A DNA stretch of 52,260 nt from an uncultured Actinomycetes bacterium (lineage in GTDB: Bacteria; Actinomycetota; Actinomycetes; S36-B12): the NCBI GenBank assembly GCA_903832025.1, contig CAIKZY010000076.1, positions 1-52,260 on the forward strand, given 5' to 3'. The notes below the pieces were generated by a model. That model did not search any database. It was not told where the DNA came from and saw only the letters and a list, made by a program, of their open reading frames with translations. Each line of letters starts with the position of its first letter. The stretch's first letter is position 1. The position numbers and the translations under genes were made by a program. Positions 35,863 to 42,559 of the stretch are shown here, piece after piece.

Positions 35863-37623
35863 GTGGTCGGCGAAAACGAAGCAGGGATATTCGCGTCCCT
35901 GCGATCAGATGCGCTGTCACTGCTGCGCACGGCCTTTCGGCTCTCTCCGCGAAGAAGCGTCCTGCAACTGCTGTTTTTGAGCATCAGTGGATTTACCGGG
36001 AGTGTCGGCCTGCTCCTGCTCATTCCCATCGTTGACACCATCGCGCATCCAGGTGCTCGACTCACGCTTCCGCTGGTGGGGAGTGTGAGTCTGGGAGCCT
36101 TCCCGTTGTGGAGCATGCTCCTGGCCTTCGTCTGCCTCATTGGCGTGCAGGCAGCCGTTCAACGTCTTGGCCTGATTAATGCCATGCGCATCCAGCAGGA
36201 AATTGTCGATTTCCTTCGGCAGCAGGCGTTCAATGCTGTGCTGCACGCACGCTGGGAATTCATCCTGTCCAAGCGGCGAAGCGATTTCGTCGAAGTGATC
36301 ACCGTCGGCGCGATGCGATCAGGCATTGCGTTTCAGCAGCTGACGCAAGCTGCTGTGGCACTCGTGTTCGGCTTGGCAACCGCAGCCGTGGCGATCCTGG
36401 TCTCGCCGGTGATCGCCGGACTGTCAATTCTCGGGGTGGTCCTGGCTGGCTGGATTCAGCTCAGAAGCGCTCGGCCCGCATATGCCCTCGGCCGGCAATA
36501 CGGGGAACGCTCACGTCATCTGCAAGCGGTGGTCACCGACTCGATGGACTCACTGCGACTGATTCGAGCCCACGACGCCTCGCGGCTGTGGGCCGAGCGC
36601 ATGTCCGAGGCATTTACTCTGGCCCGCGATGTTCAGGTCTCGACAGTCAAGAGGACATCGGCGACTGCCGCGTGGACCTCGGTGCTCCTGGCCGGGGCAG
36701 CCGCGCTGCTGATCCTGATTGCGGTGCAACTGTCCGTACCGCCGACACTGATTATCGTGATCGTGCTGCTCGTGGCACGCATGGCACGACAGATGCAGCT
36801 GCTGGCCACGTTGTTCGTGCAACTTGCCGGATTGCTCCCTGCGGTGGGGGACCTTGCCGATCTCACCCGACAGGCTCGGGACTGCGCGGAGGTGCCGGCT
36901 GATGGACACGGTGACTCACTGGGATCCGTGGTTTCAGCCGATCCTCTCGTGGAACTTCGTCAGGTCACGTACTGCTATCCCGGGTCCCATGCCGGGGTGC
37001 GTGAGGTCAACATGATGTTGCGCAGAGGAGCAATCACCGCGCTCAGCGGTCGCACCGGTTCAGGAAAGTCCACGACGGCCGACCTGGTTCTTGGCCTCTT
37101 GACTCCGCAATCCGGCGAGGTCCTCGTGTCCGGCGAGGTGTTGACCTCGGCTGATCTTGCAGCGTGGCGGCGCCATGTTGCGTACGTACCGCAGGAGACC
37201 GTGCTGATTCCCGGGACACTCCGCGAGAACCTGACGTGGTCGGCGCCCACTGCTGTGTCGGACGAGCAATGCTGGAAGGCCCTGGACCGCTCCGCTGCCA
37301 CATTCGCCCATCAGCTGCCCGAGGGCCTGGACACCCTGCTCGGTGATCGCGGCGTGCGTCTGTCGGGCGGGGAACGCCAACGTGTGTCCATTGCTCGAGC
37401 ACTCCTGCGCGAGCCACAGCTTCTGGTCCTAGACGAGGCGACGTCGGCATTGGATGACGACACGGAGGAGGAGATTCTCCACCTGTTGTCGCAACTCATT
37501 CCTCAGGTGACCGTCTTGGTGATTGCCCATCGACGCTCGACCCTGGAGGCGGCCGACACCGTGGTCCACCTCAGCCATGGTCGTGAAGATGGGAATTCGC
37601 GTCGGCCCATGCGTCGGCCATAG
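35863..37623 (+). CDS. ABC-type exporter of the lasso-like peptide
   Basis: This 586-residue half-transporter joins a six-helix membrane domain (residues 30-330) to an ATPase: SGRTGSGKSTTADLVLGLL (Walker A), LSGGERQRVSIARALL (signature), LLVLDEATSAL (Walker B) and VIAHR (H-loop). There is no C39 peptidase domain, which fits leader removal by B2. The start is GTG with no clear Shine-Dalgarno site. A TAGCAT element seven bases upstream could make a leaderless transcript. The first precursor begins nine bases after its stop. Confidence 0.88.
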   Translation: MVGENEAGIFASLRSDALSLLRTAFRLSPRRSVLQLLFLSISGFTGSVGLLLLIPIVDTIAHPGARLTLPLVGSVSLGAFPLWSMLLAFVCLIGVQAAVQRLGLINAMRIQQEIVDFLRQQAFNAVLHARWEFILSKRRSDFVEVITVGAMRSGIAFQQLTQAAVALVFGLATAAVAILVSPVIAGLSILGVVLAGWIQLRSARPAYALGRQYGERSRHLQAVVTDSMDSLRLIRAHDASRLWAERMSEAFTLARDVQVSTVKRTSATAAWTSVLLAGAAALLILIAVQLSVPPTLIIVIVLLVARMARQMQLLATLFVQLAGLLPAVGDLADLTRQARDCAEVPADGHGDSLGSVVSADPLVELRQVTYCYPGSHAGVREVNMMLRRGAITALSGRTGSGKSTTADLVLGLLTPQSGEVLVSGEVLTSADLAAWRRHVAYVPQETVLIPGTLRENLTWSAPTAVSDEQCWKALDRSAATFAHQLPEGLDTLLGDRGVRLSGGERQRVSIARALLREPQLLVLDEATSALDDDTEEEILHLLSQLIPQVTVLVIAHRRSTLEAADTVVHLSHGREDGNSRRPMRRP

Positions 37624-37631
37624 ACTTAGGC

Positions 37632-37767
37632 ATGGAGTCCACGACACGCCAGCCCTATCAAGCCCCCCCTACCGCCCCGAATTGTGGTCGCCCTTCAGTC
37701 GGCCCAGGGGAACACCGGTCAGCCCGGTAGCGACGGCTACCTCAATTACGGCTCCGCACCGTTCTAA
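37632..37767 (+). pseudogene. Fourth lasso-like precursor, frameshifted
   Basis: From ATG 37632, just after the exporter, the frame reads METT-like polar residues and then RQPYQAP, the same YxxP leader motif as the three intact precursors. It then leaves frame in a run of seven C (37663-37669) and hits a stop at 37728. With six C the frame continues through PRIVVALQSAQ to GNTGQPGSDGYLNYGSAPF and a stop at 37765-37767. That tail starts with Gly and places Asp at position nine, an ideal lasso core. It is either a true frameshift or a homopolymer error. Confidence 0.72.
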
Positions 37768-37862
37768 CGTGTCGCATCAGGCGAATGCCCCAATACACCG
37801 AAGATCGACCAGCCACCATCAAGCCAGGTATATCCTGACCACGCACGCGCGTGCGGGGTCTG

Positions 37863-37892
37863 GTGAGCATCCAAACGGTGAGCATCCAAACG
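37863..37892. repeat. Two tandem 15-bp repeats before precursor 1
   Basis: GTGAGCATCCAAACG occurs twice, head to tail, ending just before the ribosome binding site of precursor 1 (GGGAG at 37894-37898). A TATATC element that could be a -10 box lies about 30 bases further upstream. The duplication would lengthen the untranslated leader or double a regulator site. Which one is unknown. Confidence 0.6.
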
Positions 37893-37902
37893 AGGGAGTC
37901 AT

Positions 37903-38034
37903 ATGTCGGACAACGAGCATCGCAAGCCATACGCAGCGCCGCAAACGCCGCGCGTGGTCTCGACGCTGGCACTGTCATCCGCGACATTCACGTATGCAGG
38001 GACAGACTCGGGCTTCTACGCCTCAGTCACCTGA
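37903..38034 (+). CDS. Lasso-like precursor peptide 1
   Basis: This 43-residue peptide is below the ORF-track cut-off. The leader starts MSDNEHRKPYAAPQTPRVV, with YAAP as the lasso YxxP recognition motif at residues 10-13. Counting 17 residues from Tyr, as in fusilassin, the core would be ATFTYAGTDSGFYASVT with Asp at position nine. It has a clear GGGAG ribosome binding site. The Thr usual at -2 is not present. The tail DSGFYAS is shared with precursor 3. The boundary is inferred. Confidence 0.82.
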   Translation: MSDNEHRKPYAAPQTPRVVSTLALSSATFTYAGTDSGFYASVT

Positions 38035-38209
38035 GCGATCCCAGCATGCTGAAGGACCGATACGCAGATCTCCCCGGTTGGCGTGGATCGGAAACTGAGC
38101 ACTGCAGTATGGGGAGCCGTTGGCTCACAGTCCGGTGGGGCTCGCGACCGTTCCGATCGAGACCGTTCCGCCGAGACAGACATTCCTCGAAGGCTTCGGT
38201 ATAGGGTGA

Positions 38210-38232
38210 TGACCTGAGCATCAGTCAGGTCA
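38210..38232. promoter_or_regulatory. Inverted repeat upstream of precursor 2
   Basis: TGACCTGA and TCAGGTCA are perfect 8-bp arms separated by seven bases. The repeat lies just downstream of a TATAGG (38200-38205), a fair -10 box, and about 26 bases before the precursor 2 start. It could be an operator or an RNA hairpin in the leader. Confidence 0.55.
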
Positions 38233-38258
38233 GCTCGGATTGGTATTAGAGGAGTGTC

Positions 38259-38396
38259 ATGTCAGAAAACGTAGATCGCAAGCCGTACGTAGCACCTGAG
38301 GCGCCGCGCGTTGTCTCGACACTCGCGATGTCAGCTTCGATGTACTTTGGCGGGTCTGGAGCTGACAACGCCTTGTACTCTTCCACACCTGTGTAA
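38259..38396 (+). CDS. Lasso-like precursor peptide 2
   Basis: This 45-residue peptide starts MSENVDRKPYVAPEAPRVV behind GAGGAG. Its first 22 residues nearly match precursor 1. The YVAP motif is at residues 10-13. After VVSTLAMSAS the core reads MYFGGSGADNALYSSTPV if Asp is placed at ring position nine, or starts at Tyr or Phe for ring size eight or seven. The GGSGAD segment is shared with precursor 3. It is missing from the ORF track because of its size. Confidence 0.83.
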   Translation: MSENVDRKPYVAPEAPRVVSTLAMSASMYFGGSGADNALYSSTPV

Positions 38397-38612
38397 CCAC
38401 CTCGCCGAAGTCAGCAGGATTCCGAACTTCTGGGCGGACGGGTTCGGCACGTGAAGATTGCAGCGTGGGGAATCTCGATTCCTGGTCCTGCCGATGTCGT
38501 AATCGTTCAGCGGGAGACCGGTACCGCAAGTCCGACATCCAGCTTGGGCAGCAGTCGGGGAATGAATTGGATGCCAGAATGGTGTCCAATCGCATCGGTA
38601 GGGAGGGATTTC
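38397..38612. other. Spacer between precursors 2 and 3
   Basis: About 215 bases separate precursors 2 and 3. The track ORF starting at 38451 only extends precursor 3 upstream with non-conserved sequence (MKIAAWGISIPGPADV). I see no further YxxP peptide. The spacer most likely holds a promoter or leader for precursor 3. Confidence 0.5.
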
Positions 38613-38747
38613 ATGTCCGACATCGCAGATCGCAGGCCCTATGTAGCGCCGGCCGCTCCACAGGTTGTCGCGACGATCGTGGGAGCGGCGGTGACCTACT
38701 ACGGTGGGTCTGGAGCCGATAGTGGTTTCTACGCTTCATACAACTGA
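38613..38747 (+). CDS. Lasso-like precursor peptide 3
   Basis: This 44-residue peptide starts MSDIADRRPYVAPAAPQVV behind GGGAGGGA, and the YVAP motif is again at residues 10-13. The core, with Asp at ring position nine, is TYYGGSGADSGFYASYN. It shares GGSGAD with precursor 2 and DSGFYAS with precursor 1, so it looks like a mosaic of the family. The ORF track lists it only inside a 98-residue frame from 38451. The alignment of the three peptides supports ATG 38613 as the real start. Confidence 0.83.
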   Translation: MSDIADRRPYVAPAAPQVVATIVGAAVTYYGGSGADSGFYASYN

Positions 38748-38879
38748 ACGATCGACGCTGCGTGATCAGGCATGACCCCTATGCACCTGCTGTCCAGGTT
38801 CTGCCGTTGAGGACTTCGTCGCCAGGAAGCCAAGATTGACCGTGTCGAAGTCTTACTGGGCTCACGGTGGAGGAGGCCT

Positions 38880-39857
38880 GTGGACGTGAAGCACTCCTTG
38901 CCCTCAACACCGTTGGTGAGCGTCATCATTCCTGTCCAGGATCGAATTGATTTCCTGGGTGCTGCACTGGCAAGTGTCCGAAATCAAACCGTCCATGACC
39001 TAGAAGTGATCATCGTCGATGCCGGGTCGACCCAGGATGTCGGCGGGTTCGTCAGGCATATTCAACGGACCGACTCCCGGTTTCGCTTCGTGCGAAGCGA
39101 TGCCAGGCTGAGCGCGGCAGAGGCCAGAAACCTGGGTTTGCAGCAAGTGCGGGCGCCGTACGTCGCTCATCACGACTCAGACGACATCATGCAGCCGATG
39201 CGGTTGCACCAGCAATTGTCTGCTTTCGACGCACCAGATCTTGAGTGTGTGGCTGGATGCATGCTGGGGATGAGTGCAGCAGGACTGCGTCTTTCGACCA
39301 TGGCCTCGCAAGGGACGACGGATGCTGCAACGGCGATGACTGATCTAGAAGTCAGATGGCGCTTTCCAATTTTGATGCCTTCGATGACCTCAACGCTCAT
39401 GATGCGGACGCAAACCCTGCGGGATATGGGCGGATTTTCTACGAACTACACCACCTGCGATGACTATGTCACCATGGCTACTCTGCTTGACCGGGGAAGA
39501 GTCGTGCGCATTGGCGAATATGTCACAAAGTACCGACAGCACGACCGTCAAATTTCCACGTCGAGGAATATCGAGCAACAAGTGCAGCTGTCGCTGCTGC
39601 GACAGCGCATCATCGCCTCGCGAGTCAGCGCCAAGGTCGCACTCGGTCCGGTCATGACCCTCACCCTGCCCAACCTGCCCGAATCAACGACGCACCGATA
39701 TCACCGTGAGGCGCTGTCCCTGCTCGACGCGCTGTTAGAGAGCTTTCTGGACGAGCATCAGCCACGTGAACAGGATCAAAAGTGGATCCTGCACGACTAT
39801 CGACAGCGAAGGCACGCCTTGATGCAGCAAGCCGGCCTTCGTGATGACACCGCATGA
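38880..39857 (+). CDS. GT2-family glycosyltransferase of the cluster
   Basis: This 325-residue GT-A transferase has VSVIIPVQDRIDFLGAALAS, then IIVDAGSTQDVGG, then the metal motif HHDSDD, and RDMGGFSTNYTTCDDYVTM. AGGAGG precedes two in-frame GTG codons, 38880 and 38886. The second has better spacing and a normal N-terminus (MKHSLPSTPLVSVI). It lies between the precursors and the RRE-methyltransferase, so a sugar on the mature peptide is a reasonable guess. Confidence 0.82.
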   Translation: MDVKHSLPSTPLVSVIIPVQDRIDFLGAALASVRNQTVHDLEVIIVDAGSTQDVGGFVRHIQRTDSRFRFVRSDARLSAAEARNLGLQQVRAPYVAHHDSDDIMQPMRLHQQLSAFDAPDLECVAGCMLGMSAAGLRLSTMASQGTTDAATAMTDLEVRWRFPILMPSMTSTLMMRTQTLRDMGGFSTNYTTCDDYVTMATLLDRGRVVRIGEYVTKYRQHDRQISTSRNIEQQVQLSLLRQRIIASRVSAKVALGPVMTLTLPNLPESTTHRYHREALSLLDALLESFLDEHQPREQDQKWILHDYRQRRHALMQQAGLRDDTA

Positions 39858-39888
39858 CGCGGCAGCCCCGCCCACGGCTCATGAACTG

Positions 39889-40959
39889 CTAGATGACAGG
39901 GACCTGCCAGAAGACGGCGGACCAGTCGATTACCTGGAGCTCTGCTGTGATGTGGTGCTTTGCGCGGAACTCCTCCACCGCCGCACGGCAGGTATCAATG
40001 CAGTAGTCGTCGATGATGACGAAACCACCTGGAGTGACTTTCGCGTAGAGCGACTCCAGCACTTCAGTGGTGGACTGGTGGAGATCGCCGTCCAGACGCA
40101 GCAGGGCGATCTGATGGATTGGCGCCGTCGGCATCGTGTCGCTAAACCAGCCTTGCAGGAATTCAACCCGATCGTCCAGGAGCCCGAAGGCCGCAAAGTT
40201 CTCACGCACGTCGTCAAGCGAGACGGCAATTTTCCCTGCGGATTTGGCCCAGAACGCGTCATCGGGATATCGCTCAATGTCGGGGACCGGTAGCCCTTCG
40301 AATGAATCGCACACCCACACGCGTCGCTGCGGGTCTTCGTGTGCCTCCAGTACGGCCTTCATCATGATGGTCGCCCCGCCCCGCCAGACTCCTGTCTCGA
40401 CGAAGTCGCCGGGAATCTGCTCATTCATGACGTATTCAGCGAGCGCGCGGACATTTCGCAGTCGTGGAAAGCCAATCATCGTGAATCCCGGCATGCTTCG
40501 AAGGCCATGGTTGACCGCGTAGCCTGCGAGCAAGGAATCCACGTCGGGGCCTTGCGGGCCATTCTCGGGCGCCTTGTACAACAGGCCCAGCAGCGCGCGC
40601 TCGGTCAGGTCCAGGTAGCGGGCACGGAGGTCCCGAGAAGCCTGAGCGGACGTAGGCACCGGCTGGATGTCACCCTCAACGAGTCCCAGGGATCGAAGAT
40701 CCTCAGTAAAGCGTCGCACATCGGACTGAAGTTGTTCAGCTTCCGCGTCAAACTCCTCGAGCAGGCGACTGACGGTCTTGTCAACCGAGGATGTCTCGCG
40801 CAAGGCGGTCCACATCGAGCGACCAACCTCGTCAAGCTCGATGAGCTCCAAGGTCACCATGTTCACCACGACGCACGCTTGATCATCAAACTCCTCGTGA
40901 GCATGTGAGATCACCCGCACTTCGTCCCAGGGCGTTGGGGAAGATTCGTTGGTGCTCAT
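39889..40959 (-). CDS. PqqD/RRE-TylF methyltransferase fusion
   Basis: This 356-residue protein joins two domains. Residues 15-100 are PqqD-like: ACVVVNMVTLELIELDEVGRSMW, then TVSRLLEEFDAEAEQLQSDV, then RRFTEDLRSLGLVE. Residues 150-356 are a TylF/macrocin O-methyltransferase: DFVETGVWRGGATIMMKAVL (SAM site), VCDSFEGLPVPD, LDGDLHQST and GFVIIDDY (metal-binding acids). I start at ATG 40959 because GAGAGGG precedes it. ATG 40989 is an alternative. It closes the cluster on the opposite strand. The fused RRE suggests the methyltransferase acts on the leader-bearing precursor. Confidence 0.85.
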   Translation of the reverse strand: MSTNESSPTPWDEVRVISHAHEEFDDQACVVVNMVTLELIELDEVGRSMWTALRETSSVDKTVSRLLEEFDAEAEQLQSDVRRFTEDLRSLGLVEGDIQPVPTSAQASRDLRARYLDLTERALLGLLYKAPENGPQGPDVDSLLAGYAVNHGLRSMPGFTMIGFPRLRNVRALAEYVMNEQIPGDFVETGVWRGGATIMMKAVLEAHEDPQRRVWVCDSFEGLPVPDIERYPDDAFWAKSAGKIAVSLDDVRENFAAFGLLDDRVEFLQGWFSDTMPTAPIHQIALLRLDGDLHQSTTEVLESLYAKVTPGGFVIIDDYCIDTCRAAVEEFRAKHHITAELQVIDWSAVFWQVPVI

Positions 40960-41232
40960 CACATGGACCCTCTCATTGAGTGCAGTCATCCGCGAATTTC
41001 CTGCGCGCGAACTCCTTGAGGTTACAGGGCGACTGATTCCAGGTGGTGGTGAGCCGCATGTGCGCAAGCAAAACTCCCCCTCGGGAGTCCGAAACCGTGT
41101 TCGGGCATGGGAATCACGGGCAGACCACGATGGGCAACTGCGATCACGCGGTCGCACTGGGGTTCAAGAAGTCACGCATCAACCGCACCCGGCCCGGCTG
41201 AGCCATTGCCCAGTAGTCCGTGGGGCGAAGTC

Positions 41233-42060
41233 CTACGCGCCGGCCAGTGTCACGATGGCATCGGTGGCGAAGCCGAGCAGCAGCCCAATGAAGATGCCCC
41301 ATGTGGTGACGGTCTTGACGTTCATCTTGCGCGCGACGGACAGCAGTTCGATGATCACGTACAAAATCGAGCCAGCCGCCAGCGTCAAGAAGATCACTGA
41401 CGCCACATCTGAGGTGTATCGCTGGCCGACTACAGTGCCCAGCAGTGTTGGACCGCCGCCGATGACACCCAGCAGCAACAGATACCCCCAGCTGGGCCGC
41501 ACCCGCTCTGCGGCCATTGGAGCCACGATGCCGAATCCTTCGGTGGCATTGTGCGCAGCGAATCCGATCACCAGCAGCACGGCCAGGCTGACTGCGCCAT
41601 TGGCTGCGCTATTGCCAATGGCCAAGCCCTCGGCAAAGTTGTGCAGGCCAATACCTACAGCGATCATCATGGCCAGGGATTTCACCGTGTGCGTGTGCGC
41701 CGCAGGGCTGAATTCCGCCACTGCCGCTGCGCCAGGACCGATGGGCTTGCGTGCGGCCGCGGTGCGGGCAATCCAGCGGTCGAAGTAGACCAGGGTGATT
41801 AAGCCGGTGCCGATCCCCACGGCAAACAGGAACGCCAGCCCAGCCACGGTGCCCGGTTGCTTGGCCGTCAGTGCACTGTCGATCGGCTGCCACGCATGGG
41901 TCAACACGTCCCAGAGCAAGAAGAGCAAGATGCCGATAGCCAGGGCGTTGAGCCAGGCCCGGGTCTTGGGCATCTTGGCGCGAATGCGGCCCAGGGGAAG
42001 CCCCAGCAAGATCGTGGCCCCGGCGATGGCGCCGAGCAGCGTGATCTGCACAGAACTCAT
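41233..42060 (-). CDS. ZIP-family metal transporter
   Basis: This 275-residue, eight-helix protein is a divalent-metal importer of the ZIP family. The two metal-site motifs are IGLHNFAEGLAIG and AAHNATEGFGI (HNxxEG in paired helices). A His-containing loop (AAHTHTVKS) lies between helices. The iron-box-like site 27 bases upstream points to iron or manganese control by a DtxR/IdeR-type repressor. Its substrate may be iron, manganese or zinc. Confidence 0.87.
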   Translation of the reverse strand: MSSVQITLLGAIAGATILLGLPLGRIRAKMPKTRAWLNALAIGILLFLLWDVLTHAWQPIDSALTAKQPGTVAGLAFLFAVGIGTGLITLVYFDRWIARTAAARKPIGPGAAAVAEFSPAAHTHTVKSLAMMIAVGIGLHNFAEGLAIGNSAANGAVSLAVLLVIGFAAHNATEGFGIVAPMAAERVRPSWGYLLLLGVIGGGPTLLGTVVGQRYTSDVASVIFLTLAAGSILYVIIELLSVARKMNVKTVTTWGIFIGLLLGFATDAIVTLAGA

Positions 42061-42086
42061 TGGTAATTCCCCTTATCCGTGACGAG

Positions 42087-42105
42087 TGAGGTAAGGCTAC
42101 CCTAA
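42087..42105. promoter_or_regulatory. IdeR/DtxR-like iron box
   Basis: Read on the minus strand, TTAGGGTAGCCTTACCTCA agrees at about 16 of 19 positions with the IdeR/DtxR consensus TTAGGTTAGSCTAACCTAA. It sits just upstream of the ZIP transporter start, where a repressor could block transcription when metal is plentiful. No DtxR-type gene is seen in this window. Confidence 0.75.
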
Positions 42106-42559
42106 CTTCGTGGTCGGCGCTCCCAGAGCAGCCGACGGGATGCGACGAATAGGTCACATTGAGCAGCTCCGTGGGCCAGGCAGGCTGTGGCATTGGGACA
42201 GCTGGGCCTCTTTGTGGGTCACCTTTCGGCCTCAGCGCGCTTCGTCAGCCAGATCCTGAGCCCGACGATATGTCCTGACCCGTGCGGCCCCGGGCCGATT
42301 TCCCGGTTGCCGTACTGAGCACCGAGCCACCCGCAGGGACTGCACCTTGGCGCTCAGTGCGCTGGGGAAGTCCGCTGAGTCCATGCCCACTGCTGCCCAA
42401 TCGGGGATGTCACATATCGAAGTGCAGGTCGGCGATTCGGGCCAGGTTCGTGCAGGTCCCTGGGTCAGGTGATGCACCATCACGTCCACGACGGGCGTGT
42501 CCGATCTCTCCAAGCAGCATGCAAGAACTCTGGTGGCGTGCGTGCGCCGTGAGCCCGAG
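42106..42559. other. Intergenic region between ZIP and DEAD-box genes
   Basis: About 450 bases separate the iron box from the end of the helicase gene. A minus-strand ORF (42232-42513) has a plausible basic C-terminus (ARVRTYRRAQDLADEAR), but no family and no clear start. I do not call it. Confidence 0.4.
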
